From Rubrivivax sp. (lineage in GTDB: Bacteria; Pseudomonadota; Gammaproteobacteria; Burkholderiales; Burkholderiaceae_C): a DNA stretch of 48,306 bases. Numbering within the stretch: the first letter of the stretch is position 1; each line of letters begins with the position of its first letter. The stretch covers positions 1 to 48,306 of the forward strand of contig JALHMT010000041.1 in the NCBI GenBank assembly GCA_022843905.1. Reading direction: 5' to 3'. Of this stretch, positions 8,911 through 19,200 are shown one piece after another. Both the position numbers and the translations under genes were made by a program. The notes beneath the pieces are model-generated. The model did no database searches and was not told the DNA's origin. It was given only the letters and a program-made list of their open reading frames with translations.

Positions 8911-8978
8911 GGTCGAATCCAATTTTTACCGACCTTCCGGCATTCGGCCTACCGGAGTCAGCAGAGTATCGCTTCGCC

Positions 8979-10082
8979 TTAGCTGAAGCTGGGGGGAGGA
9001 TGCAGCGCTTCTAAAGCTTGTGCATGCGCAACCTGATCCCTTCGGTGCGCGGCCATGGCTTCCAAGCACTGATCCATGAGCTCTCTATAAGCGTCCGCGT
9101 CACCCCTCATCTCAGCCAACTGTGCGCGACGAAACGTCGCAAGTGCCCGCTCGTCGTCGCCAAGGCTGCTTGGCGCCAAGTCCAACGAGTCGCACTCGAA
9201 TCTAGCGGCACCTTCGAGATCGCCGGTGCGCGCAAGACAGTAGGCGTGATCAGCCAAAGCGACCCATCTGAGTCTCTCCGGCGCCTCGCCGCCGCAGGTA
9301 GCCAGCCACGCCGCGCTTTCCGAAAGTGCCTGCTGAAAAGAACATTCCAGCAAAAGCAGTTGAACATGTAGCAGTGGAAGAATCCACTGGAAGCTAGGCC
9401 AAGCCTTGGCTCTGTAGTAATGGATGCTTGAATCCAACTCTTGCCTCGCTCGGGCGAGCTCTTTCGGTGAGACGCTCGAGTCGATCTCGGCAAGCTTCAA
9501 GTTGTTGATCCGAAACGCTGCAGCATCAGACAGGATGGCGTCGATAGTCAGATCATCCTGATCTCGAACCGCGTGCCGCCTCGCAATCTCGTACCAAGTG
9601 CGTGAGAGTTCGTAGCTCTCAGCACTTTGCAGACCGACTGCAATTGCCAAACTCAGTCGTGCAATTGCTGCGTGCTCGCTTGCCTCAACGCGGGTCATGA
9701 CCAAGTTCGCAAACCTTGGCACTTCGGTAGACCGACCGAGATTGACCAAGATATGCGCATGCCAAGCGTTCGCCAAGTTGCTTACGGACGTGCACCGCGG
9801 CAACGAACTGAGTGCGTCTGCACGGTACAACTTGTCCATCGCAGTACCCCAGTCGCCCGTGCAGAAGAGCAGCACTCCTTCCGCGAGATTCGCCCTTGCC
9901 GTGCACTCAGCCTGCAAGCCTTGCTGGACTGTGGAGCGCAGTTCAAGGATTTCCGAGCGAGCCTGTTCTACGTTGCCCATGCGAGCCAAGTAGATGGCAT
10001 AGCTAGTACGGGCTGCCGCCCGCTCCGCGGGACCCGCGGCACGATCTAGGGCAACGCGAAGGGAACTCAGTGCTGGCGACAT
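8979..10082 (-). CDS. TPR-like repeat protein of unknown function
   Basis: This 367-residue protein is nearly all helical and resembles tandem tetratricopeptide repeats. Examples are ARTSYAIYLARMGNVEQARSE, HAHILVNLGRSTEVPRF and ADHAYCLARTGDLEGAARFE. There is no signal peptide, membrane segment or effector domain. Its base composition is clearly AT-richer than both neighbours, and Cys/Ser-rich stretches set it apart from surrounding genes, so recent transfer is likely. It resembles the helical scaffold half of some bacterial regulators, but here it stands alone. No partner is apparent. I do not recognise a named family. Confidence 0.75.
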   Translation of the reverse strand: MSPALSSLRVALDRAAGPAERAAARTSYAIYLARMGNVEQARSEILELRSTVQQGLQAECTARANLAEGVLLFCTGDWGTAMDKLYRADALSSLPRCTSVSNLANAWHAHILVNLGRSTEVPRFANLVMTRVEASEHAAIARLSLAIAVGLQSAESYELSRTWYEIARRHAVRDQDDLTIDAILSDAAAFRINNLKLAEIDSSVSPKELARARQELDSSIHYYRAKAWPSFQWILPLLHVQLLLLECSFQQALSESAAWLATCGGEAPERLRWVALADHAYCLARTGDLEGAARFECDSLDLAPSSLGDDERALATFRRAQLAEMRGDADAYRELMDQCLEAMAAHRRDQVAHAQALEALHPPPSFS

Positions 10083-10216
10083 AGTGGCATAGCCTCATAG
10101 CCAAAATGAAGTGCGGACGGCAAAGCCAATGGCTGCCGACCAATCATGGTGCCAAAACAGACTGGTCTACCTCGTTGCGCCGCCGTCAATGTCCAGAAGC
10201 AATGAGGCCCAGAAGC

Positions 10217-10250
10217 GAAAAAGCCCACCGAGTCAGGGACCCGGCGGGCT
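10217..10250 (-). terminator. Rho-independent terminator of the SWIB gene
   Basis: Reading the minus strand, a 13-base stem (AGCCCGCCGGGTC pairing with GACTCGGTGGGCT, with two G-U pairs) and a three-base loop is followed by a run of five Ts. It lies 16 bases after the stop of the SWIB-domain gene and ends its transcript before the TPR gene. Confidence 0.85.
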
Positions 10251-10265
10251 CTTGTCAAACTGAAA

Positions 10266-10670
10266 TCACTTCAGGTGACCACTGATCAGCTTCGTCATCT
10301 CGAACATCGAGACCTGGGCCTTCTTGAAGATTTCCTTGAGCTTCGCGTCAGCGTTGATCATGGTCTTCTTGGCCTGGTCCTGCAGTCCGTTCTTCTTGAT
10401 GTACTCCCAGACCTTCTTGGTCACTTCGGTGCGCGGCATGGCCTTGTCACCGATGACGGCGGCCAGGGCCGCGCTGGGGGTCATGGCCTTCATGAAAGCG
10501 GCGTTCGGTGTCCGCTTCTTGGCGGGAGCCGCCTTCTTCGCTGTGACGGGCTTCGCCGCCTTCTTGGCGGGTGCGGCCTTCTTGGCCGGTGCCGCCTTCT
10601 TGGCCGGCGCTTTGGCCGGGGCCTTCTTTGCCGCCGCCTTCTTGGCGGGAGCCTTCTTTGCAGTTGCCAT
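10266..10670 (-). CDS. SWIB-domain protein with histone H1-like tail
   Basis: The 134-residue product has two parts. Residues 1-55 are a Lys/Ala/Pro-rich tail built from repeats such as AAPAKKAAPAKKAA, like eukaryotic histone H1 tails. Residues ~57-130 are a SWIB/MDM2 domain (MTPSAALAAVIGDKAMPRTE, KKVWEYIKKNGLQD, NADAKLKEIF). Such fusions occur in Betaproteobacteria and chlamydiae and are thought to bind DNA and affect nucleoid structure. A GGAG site sits 8 bases before the ATG, and a strong terminator follows. It is monocistronic, so it is probably expressed independently. Confidence 0.93.
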   Translation of the reverse strand: MATAKKAPAKKAAAKKAPAKAPAKKAAPAKKAAPAKKAAKPVTAKKAAPAKKRTPNAAFMKAMTPSAALAAVIGDKAMPRTEVTKKVWEYIKKNGLQDQAKKTMINADAKLKEIFKKAQVSMFEMTKLISGHLK

Positions 10671-10879
10671 CGATTTTCTCCATCAGTTCTATGAGATGAA
10701 CCTCGGCGTCCACTGCTCGCGAGCGGCAGGTTAACCACCGGGCCGCGCCGATGGTACCGCCGGCCGCAGGTGCGTGGAAGCAATTTTCATAGGTAAAAGC
10801 GCCTGCGGGACCGCAATTCGGGCCCGGCGCAACATCAGAGGCCGGCCAGGCAATGCGCCAGACCGCTATCCTCGGCGCC

Positions 10880-11239
10880 ATGAAGATCCTTCTTCGCTGG
10901 TTCCTGCTGGCCTGCGCCCTGCTCCTGGTGGCGCACCTGTACCCCGCCGTGACCGTCACCAGCTTCAGCGCCGCGCTCATCGCGGCCCTGGTGCTGGGCC
11001 TGCTCAACACCCTCGTGCGGCCCGTGCTGGTGCTGCTGACGCTGCCGGTGACCCTGGTCACGCTGGGCCTGTTCCTCTTCGTCATCAACGCGCTGATGTT
11101 CTGGTCGGCGGCCTGGCTGCTCGACGGCCTCAAGGTCACCGGCTTCGGCGCGGCGCTCATCGGCTCGCTGATCTACAGCCTGTGCAGCCTGGTGATCGAC
11201 ATGGCCATGGAACGCCTGTTCAACCGCTCCCCGGTGTAG
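10880..11239 (+). CDS. Phage-holin-4-like / YvlD-type small membrane protein
   Basis: This 119-residue inner membrane protein has four hydrophobic helices, with the conserved NTLVRPVLVLLTLPVTLVTLGLFLFVINA pattern seen in part as ALVLGLLNTLVRPVL. It belongs to the YvlD/phage_holin_4_2 family, whose role in chromosomes is not established. I chose the ATG giving MKILLRW rather than an in-frame start 27 bases upstream. Its 3' end overlaps the convergent pbpC 3' end by 20 bases. Confidence 0.85.
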   Translation: MKILLRWFLLACALLLVAHLYPAVTVTSFSAALIAALVLGLLNTLVRPVLVLLTLPVTLVTLGLFLFVINALMFWSAAWLLDGLKVTGFGAALIGSLIYSLCSLVIDMAMERLFNRSPV

Positions 11240-13250
11240 CCCGGCGCGGCGGCGGCCCCACCCGAACCTCGAAGGCCACACGGTCGATCAGGCGATGGTC
11301 GGCGCCGCGCAGCTCGACCACGTGCCGCCCCGGCACCGGGCTCCACCACACCGCCCTGCCCTGCCCGAGCGCCACGCCGTCCATCAGCCAGCGCCCTTCG
11401 GGCCCCTGCAGACGCAGCCTCTGCGCGGCAAGCGGGATGTCGGGGTCCAGCGCCAGCACGCCGCCCTCGGTGACGGGACCGATGCCGAACGGCTCGCCGC
11501 TGCCGGCACGCAAGGCCGCCGCAGCGGGTGCGGCGTCACCCGCGCCTGCCGCTGCCGGCAAGGCCTCGATCAGCCGTCGCCAGACCGGCGCAGCCCCGGT
11601 CACCCCCGTCACGCCGTGCATCGGTGCGCCGCTGGCGTTGCCGATCCAGACGCCCACGGTGTAGGCGCCGTCGAAGCCGATGCACCAGGTGTCGCGCATG
11701 TCCTTGCTGGTGCCGGTCTTCACCGCGGCCCAGCGCCGGGTGACCAGCGGGCTGTCGAAACCGAAGGTGGCGGCGCGTGCCGAACGGTCGGCCAGCACGG
11801 CTGTGACGGCCATCGCCGCCCCGGCATCGAAGGCGCGGCGCGGCGCATCGACGGCAGCGGCCAGCCGCACCGGGCTCCACTGGCCCTGCCGCGCCAACGT
11901 GCGGTAGGCATTGGTGAGGTCGAGCAGGCTGACCTCGGCCGTGCCCAGCGCCAGCGCATGCCCGTGGTGGCCGGCGCTCTGGCGCAGGCGCAGGCCGGCA
12001 CGGTCGAAGGCGGCGAACACCGCGTCGGGACCCAGCATGGCGCCCACACGCACGGCCGGCACGTTCAGGCTCTGCGCCAGGGCCTCGCGCACGCTGACCC
12101 AGCCGCGCCAGCCGTGGTCGAAGTTCTGCGGCTGGTAGGCGCCGGCCCCTGCGGCCAGCTGCAGCGGCGCGTCGTGCAGCAGGCTCTGCGGCGTGATCAG
12201 GCGCTGCTGCAGCGCCTGTGCATAGACGAAGGGCTTGACGGCCGAACCCGGCTGGCGTCGCGCCAGCACGGCATCCACCGCGCCGGCGTCCGACCCCGGG
12301 CCCGACGAGCCGACCCAGGCCAGCACTTCGCCGCTGCGGTTGTCCAGCACCAGCACCGCGCCGTCTTCCACTTCACGACCCCGCAGCTCCGACAACTGCT
12401 GGCGCAGCGTGGCCACCGCCAGGCGCTGCAGGCGCGCGTCGAGGGTGGTGCGCAGGGGTGCGGCGCCCCCCGCGGCGAGCCACTGTCGCGCGAAGTGCGG
12501 CGCCAGCATGGGCCCGTCGGCCGGTCCGTGACGCCGCGCGAAGGCCTGGGCCACCAGCGTGGCCAGGCCCGGGCAGCCCTGCTGCTGCGCGACCAGCAGC
12601 TCGCAGGCGCGCCGCACGACGGCCGTCTCGCCGGCGTTGGGGCCACGCACCAGGGCGGCGATCACCGCGGCCTCCTGGCGGTCGAGCCCGCTGGGATGCT
12701 TGCCGAACAGGAAGCGCGACGCCGCCGGCACGCCCACCAGTTCGCCGCGCAACGGCACCTGGTTCAGATAGGCCTCCAGGATCTGGGTCTTCTGCCAGCG
12801 CGCTTCGAGCTGTCGCGCCAGCGCGATCTGCTGCAGCTTCTGCGCCACGCTGCGGCCGTCCGCCGGGCGCGCCACGCGCGTGTCGAGCAGGCCGGCCAGC
12901 TGCATGGTGACGGTGGACGCGCCGCGGGTGCGCTGGTTCCAGGCGTTGGCCCAGGCACTGGCCGCCAGCGCCGGCCAGTCCACGCCGCCGTGCTGCCAGA
13001 ACTGCCGGTCCTCGCTGAGCACGATGGCCTCGCGCAGCGCGGGCGACAGATCCTGCAGCCCGACCCAGGCCAGCCGGCGCACCGTGGCGTCGGTGCGCAC
13101 GGTCTGCAGCGGCTCGCCGTGGCGGTCGAGCAGCAGGATGTCGGACGGGCGGTGCGCGGCGCGCACCTCGCCGAACGCGGGCAGGGCCTGCGCCTGCGCC
13201 GCGGTCGCCGCGGCGATCAGCAGGGCCGACGCCAGACGCCGGCCGATCAC
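11220..13250 (-). CDS. pbpC: Penicillin-binding protein 1C
   Basis: This 676-residue bifunctional peptidoglycan synthase has an N-terminal signal/anchor. A GT51 glycosyltransferase domain follows, with the catalytic Glu in SEDRQFWQHGGVDW and the RGASTVTMQLAGLL motif. The transpeptidase domain has nucleophile Ser in PGSAVKPFVYAQAL and KTGTSKDMRDTW. A C-terminal BiPBP_C-type beta domain ends the protein. The GTG start overlaps the stop of the alpha-2-macroglobulin gene as GTGA. Such a pair is conserved widely, and the macroglobulin is thought to guard the envelope that PBP1C repairs. Confidence 0.95.
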   Translation of the reverse strand: MIGRRLASALLIAAATAAQAQALPAFGEVRAAHRPSDILLLDRHGEPLQTVRTDATVRRLAWVGLQDLSPALREAIVLSEDRQFWQHGGVDWPALAASAWANAWNQRTRGASTVTMQLAGLLDTRVARPADGRSVAQKLQQIALARQLEARWQKTQILEAYLNQVPLRGELVGVPAASRFLFGKHPSGLDRQEAAVIAALVRGPNAGETAVVRRACELLVAQQQGCPGLATLVAQAFARRHGPADGPMLAPHFARQWLAAGGAAPLRTTLDARLQRLAVATLRQQLSELRGREVEDGAVLVLDNRSGEVLAWVGSSGPGSDAGAVDAVLARRQPGSAVKPFVYAQALQQRLITPQSLLHDAPLQLAAGAGAYQPQNFDHGWRGWVSVREALAQSLNVPAVRVGAMLGPDAVFAAFDRAGLRLRQSAGHHGHALALGTAEVSLLDLTNAYRTLARQGQWSPVRLAAAVDAPRRAFDAGAAMAVTAVLADRSARAATFGFDSPLVTRRWAAVKTGTSKDMRDTWCIGFDGAYTVGVWIGNASGAPMHGVTGVTGAAPVWRRLIEALPAAAGAGDAAPAAAALRAGSGEPFGIGPVTEGGVLALDPDIPLAAQRLRLQGPEGRWLMDGVALGQGRAVWWSPVPGRHVVELRGADHRLIDRVAFEVRVGPPPRRATPGSG

Positions 13251-16200
13251 CGTGCGACCTCGATGGCCTCGTTCGGCCGCTCGCCGAAGCTGTCGGGCGC
13301 GTACATGGCCTCGACGCGCGTGGGCGGCAACTGGAAGCGGCCGCTGGCGTTCAGGCGCAGCGTGTATTCGACGACATGGCGACCGCGCGGCAGCCACTCG
13401 TAGTACGCACGCCAGACATCGCCGGCGCGTTCCTCGAAGGCCAGCCAGCTGCTGCCCTCGCGCCTTTCACCGCGCGTGGCGAGTGCCGAATCGCGGCCCA
13501 GGCCGCTGCCCAGCAGTGCCGCGCCGGCGGGCAGCGGGTCGCTCAGCACGACCCAGGCCATGTCGCTGGCGGCCTCGATCTCCAGGCGCACGCGCAGCAG
13601 GTCGCCGCGCGACCAGACATCGGCCTGCCGGCGCTGCACGGCCGTGACCGTGCGGTCGATGCGGTAGCCCGCCACCAGCGGCGCCTTCAGCGGCACGGCG
13701 GCCAGCGTCTGCACCGACAGCCAGGGTCGGCCCGTGCCCAGGTGCGTGGCGGACAGCATGGACGGCGCCGCCGGGGCCGACGCCGCTGCGGCAGCCCCAT
13801 CCCCCGCCCACGGCAGGCGCAGTGTCTCGGGATCGACGGCCGCGGCCGGCCAGTCGGCGAAGGCGGTGCGGCCGGCCCACTGCAGTTCGGTGCGGCCCGT
13901 CACCGGCACGGCCTCGAAGCGGGCCGAGAAGCGTTCCAGCGCCAGCACGCTCCACAGGTTGGCCGTGGTGGTCTGCCAGGCGCCGCCGCGCTGGCGCGCG
14001 AGGTGCCCGGTGACCAGGCGCGGCACGTCGTCCTTCCAGGCCGGGCTGTCGACAGCGGCCAGAAGCAGCCGCGCGGCGTTGGCGTCGGGGCCGTCCATCA
14101 GCCACCACCAGTCGTCGCTGGCCTCGGTGCTGAAGCGCAGGGTGGTGCCGCCCGCCGCGAGGCGGCTGCGCAGCAGGCGCTGCACCTCGTCCAGGCGCGC
14201 CGCGCGCTGCGGGAGTGCCTCCACACGGCGCAGCACGGCCCACCAGTCGAGCAGGGCCGAGGTCGGCCAGGTGGCGGGTGCGAGCGCCAGCGAGCCCAGC
14301 ATCTGCGGCCGCACGCGGCCGTGGCGGGACAGGGCTTCCAGCGCGGCCAGCTTGCGCACGTCGAGGTCGGGCCGCGGCGCGTTGAAAGTGCGCACCAGCC
14401 GGCCTTCGACGAAGGCCGCCAGGCCCTGCAGCATGCGCTCCTGCGCGGCCTCGGGCCAGGCCACGCCGGCCTCGTGCGCACTGGCCAGCAGGTAGGCGGT
14501 CAGGCGGTCGCTGCCGCGTGCCGCATCCCCCGGCCGCGGCGGAAAGTAGGACGCCAGGCCGTCGCTGTCCAGGTGACCGGGCAGGTCGTCGCGCAGCGTG
14601 GCCCAGCCTGCAGCGTCGTGCAGCGCGATGGCACGCGAGCTGCGCTGCTCCAGGCAGGTGTAGGGGTAGGTCTCGAAGAAGCGCTTCAGGCCGGGCAGCG
14701 CGCCACCGAGCTGGCGCTGCAGGCCGACCTTCACGCCGCCGAGCGGGGCGCCGGCAGTGGCCAGCGCGCCGGCCGGCGGCGCCAGCGGCAACGACACCGT
14801 GCCGCCCAGCGGCTGCAGCGAGGCCTGCCACACGCGCAGCGGCACGGCGGGCAACACGGCCTGCTCCAGGCGCAGCCGGTCCGCGGCGGCGCCGCCGGCC
14901 TCCTGCGCGCTGCCGGTCCAGACGATGCGCTCGGCGCCTTCGGGCACCTGCACCGGCCAGCGCAGTTCGGCCGCGGCCCCCGGCGCCAGCGCCACCGTCT
15001 GCTCGCTGCCGGCCAGGGGCACCGCGGCCGCCAGCGCCTCCCCCTGCGCCTGGCCGCCGAGCCTGGCCGTGACCGTCATCGCGCGCGGCGTCGAATTGCG
15101 CAGCGTCAGGGTGGCGTCGAAACGGTCGCCGTCGCGCGCCAGCGGCGGCAGGCCGCTGAACACCTGCAGGTCCTGCGACACGCGCACGCTGGCACTGCCG
15201 CTGCCGAAGCGGTCGGCGCCGGCGTCGGCCACCGCCACCAGGCGGAAGCTGGTGAGCGAATCGTTCAGCGGCACCTCGACCACGGCGCGCCCCTGCGCGT
15301 CCAGCACCACGCTGCCGCGCCACAGCAGCAGGGTGTCGAACAGCTCGCGCGTGGGGTTGGCGCCGCCGTCGCCGCCGGGGGGCAGTGCCTTGCGGCCGTA
15401 GTGCCGGCGGCCGATGATCTCGCCCTGCGCGGTGGCCGTCACCACGCCCCAGGGCCGCGGCTGCAGCATGCGCTCCAGCAGGTCCCAGGAGTCGTTGCCG
15501 CGCAGCGCCAGCAGGCCTTCGTCCACCGCCGCGAAGGCCAGCTCGGCGCCGGCCGCGGGCCGGCCCTGGTGCGTCACCGTGATGGTGGCGCGCACGGTCT
15601 CGCGCACGCCGTAGCTGCTGCGTTCGGGCACGACCTTCACGTCCAGCCGGTGCGCGTCGCGCCCCACGCGCAGCTCGGTCACGCCCAGGCGGAACGAGGG
15701 CTTGGCCAGGTCGACCATCGCCGTCGGCGCGCGGTAGTCGCGGCCCTCGAAACGCCAGGCGCGCCACCACTCGACCGGCTCGCGCCAGCCCCAGCGGAAG
15801 AACGAGGTCCAGGGCACGTCGCGCACGCGGCCGCGCAGCACCAGCACCGAGACGTAGACGTTGGGCGCCCAGCCTTGCACGCTGCCGTCGCTGCCTTCGG
15901 CAGCCGCGGGAATGGGCAGTTCGATGACGGGCTCGCGGCCGCGCAGCGTGATCACGCGGCTGTCGATCACGCCTTCGCGCTCGACGGTCAGCAGCGCCGT
16001 GGCCTCGCGGAAGGGCATGCGCACCTGCAGGCGCGCCGTCTCGCCGGGTTGCAGCTCGCGCTTCTCGGGCAGGATGTCGATGCGGTCGTCGTTGCCCTGG
16101 CCGAACCACTGCTCGCCGTCGCCGGTCACCCACAGGCTGGTGGCCGCCTGCGCCAGGCGCTGCCCGTCGTCGCGCGCCTGCGCCACCAGTTCCACCTCGC

Positions 16201-19200
16201 CCACCACCTCGGTCTTCACGCTGCAGGCCAGGCGGCCCTGGGCGTCGCTGCGGCCCTTGCACAGCGTGCCCAGCTCGCGCAGCCGGCTGCTGTTGTCGTA
16301 GGCGTAGAAGCCGCCGACGATGCGCTTGCGCGTGCTGAAGGTCTGGCGCAGTCGGCCGATGACTTCCACCTCGCGGTCCTTCAGCGGCCGGCCTTCGGTG
16401 TCCAGCACCACGGCGCTGAAGTTCATCTCGCCGCGCGCCGCCGCCCAGCTGCGCGCGCGCAGCCCCACCACCACCGCGGCCGGCCACAGGCGCAGGCGCT
16501 GCGACACCGTCTGCATCTCGCCATTGGGGTCGTTGAAGCTCAGCTCGGCCAGCAGCTCCGAGGCGCCGCGCAGCGTGGGCAGCGCCGGCAACGTGACGGT
16601 GGCCGCACCCTGCGCATCGGTGCCGGCGTCGAGCTGGTCGGCCACCAGGCGGCCGGCGTCCTCGGGTGCTTCTTCGTCTTCGCCGGCCGTGGCGCGGTCG
16701 GCGCGCGGCGGCTGGAAGCTGAACTCGTCATAGCCTGGGAACTGCGCCGGCTGTTCGCGCAACAGCGCCGACAAGCGCGCCGGCGCCCGCGCCAGCGGTC
16801 CGCCGGCCAGCATGTTGAGCTGCACGTTGAGCACCAGCTGCGGCGGCGCCACCAGCGTGCCCCTGGGGCCCGACAGGCGTGCGTCGACCAGGGGCACGCG
16901 GAAGGCCTCGACACGGAAACTGCCGCTGGGCATCCGCTGGTCGCCGCGCTGCAGCGCCACGTCGTAGCTGCCCAGCAGGGTGCTGCGCGGGATGTCCCAG
17001 CGGCTGAGTGCACTGCGCGCGCCGGACGGCCAGTCCAGCGGCTGCACCAGTTCGCTGCCGCTGCCGACGTGGGTGATCACCACGCTGTCGGGCAGCTCGT
17101 CCGGCGCCGGCAGCGCCAGCCCGCGCGCCGTCTCGCGGCGCACGAAGTGCTTCATCGACACCCCCTCGCCGGCGCGCAGCAGCGTGCGGTCGAACACGGT
17201 GTGCGCCACGCGCCCGGCCTGGGTGCCGCCGGCAGTGGGCAGGTTGAAGCGCCAGGGCTCGATGCCCTTGTGCCACTCGCTGAAGGCGAAGCTGAGGTCG
17301 TCGCCGGCGGTCGCGTCGGCCCCTGGGCGCGCCGACGCCGCCTGGGACTTTCTTGCGGTGACGAAGAGGCCGGCGCTGCTCAGGCAATCCTCGCCCCCGG
17401 GCTCGTCGAAGCCGCGCTCGATGCGCGCCAGGCCCGCCGCGTCGGTGCTGCCGCTCCACAGCGGCTTGCCGCGGCAGTCGTTGACGGCCACGCGCGCCCC
17501 CGCCACCGGGCGCCCGCGGTCGAGCGAGGTCACCCACACCAGGCTGCTGCTGCGCCCGCGCTTGAAGTGCACGGCCATGCCCGTCACCAGCGCGCCGGTG
17601 CGCACGTACATCGGCGCCCGCGCCGACAGCAGCGCGTGGCCCAGCACGCGCGACTCGACCTCCACCACGTGGTAGCCGCCCTGCGGCAACGGCAGGCCGA
17701 TGACCTCGGTGGCGCGCGGTGCGCTGCCCTGCAGCTGCGGCAGCTCGGCGCGCTGCACGCCGGCTTCGCGCTGCAGCAGCGACAGCTCGCGCGTGGCGAC
17801 CTGGCGCTCGCGTTGCACCGGGCGCGTGCGGCCGCGGGCGTCGGTCTCGGTCTCGGTGACCATCCACTGCGACTTCGGCAGGCCGGCTTGCCGGGCGCTC
17901 AGGCTGCCTTCGTGGAAGGTCTCCAGGCGCGCGATCCAGCGCAGCAGTTCCTCGTCGCTGGCCGACGCGTCGAGCCGCTTCATGGCCACGCGCCCACCGG
18001 TGCTGGCGCCCTGCAGGTCGGCCTGCACGTGGCGCAGCGTCAGCGGCAGCATCGCCTGCTCGCCGGCCTCGACGATGCCGAAGGGCGCGGCGGCGAACTT
18101 GGCCAGCGGCGGCATCCCGGCGGTGGAAACCGTCAGCGGAAAGCTGCCGGCGTTCGCCAGCGCGCGGCCGGTCTCGTCTCGCAGCGTGGCCGGCAGGCTG
18201 ACCGTGAACGTCGTGTTCTCGGGCAGCGGCACGGCGAAGCGCACTTCGTCGAGCATGCTGCGCTGGTCCTGCGCGTCGGGCTGCGGCAGCAGCGCCGCGC
18301 CCTGCGCCGGCTGCAGGCGCACGGCCAGCGCCTGCTCACGCAGCACCGGTGCCGAGAAGCGCAGCAGCATCGGGCGCAGCGGCATGCAGGGCTGGCCGGC
18401 GCGTTCACGCTCGCAGCTGAACTCGGCCGTGAAGCGCGGGCGCACCTTCCAGCTGAAGCTGCGCGCCGTGCGCGTCACCGCGCTCGACGGCGGCGCCGCG
18501 GCAATGCCCGGCCCCCACACCAGGCGCACGCCGGCGTCGGCCGCGAAGGCGCGCTCGCAGGCCACCAGCAGCCAAGACGCGGCGTTCTTCGTCAGCCGAC
18601 GCTCGCGCAGCAGCGCATCGCGCGGCGCGCCCTGCACCAGCCGCAGCGGGATGCGTTCGCCCAGGCCCTCGGCCTCGCACCAGGCGTTGCGCTGCACGCT
18701 GGCGAGGTCCACGGCGCCGTTGATGCGCAGCAGGAAGTGCTGGTCTTCCTCGATGATCGAGCCCGCGTAGGGCTGCACCTGCACGACGGTGGGCGCGCCG
18801 GTGCTGAAGCTGAACTCCCGCGCGCCTTCCCAGGTGCCGCTCAGCGGTGCCCAGCCGGTCGCGGCGCGCAGCGTGCAGCGGCGGCCGGCGGCCAGCGGCT
18901 CGCGCAGGTCGAACAGCCACTGGCTGGCGCTGGCCCAGCGGCCGTCGCCGGCCGGGTTGCCGCCTTCGCACTGCAGCGTGACGGGGGCGGGCAGGCGCGG
19001 GTCGCCGGCCGCCACCACGGCTTCGGAGAAACGCAGGCTGATCTGCCGCACCTCGGCCACCTCGCCGCTGGGGCTGACGGATGCCACGCGCGCCGCGTGG
19101 GCCGAGGACGCCGTCAACCAGGACCCCATCAGGGTCGCCAGCACAAGAAGGCAGCCCAGGCCGATCGAGCGCAGCGCGGCTGGCAGGTCCCGCCCGGTTT

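Noticed and set aside
10512..10669. A microsatellite-like or CRISPR-like repeat
   Set aside because: The repeats are codons for the Lys/Ala/Pro tail of the SWIB protein and have no spacers.
10880..11239. A prophage remnant, suggested by the holin-like gene
   Set aside because: The family is common in bacterial chromosomes, and no other phage gene or attachment-site repeat is nearby.
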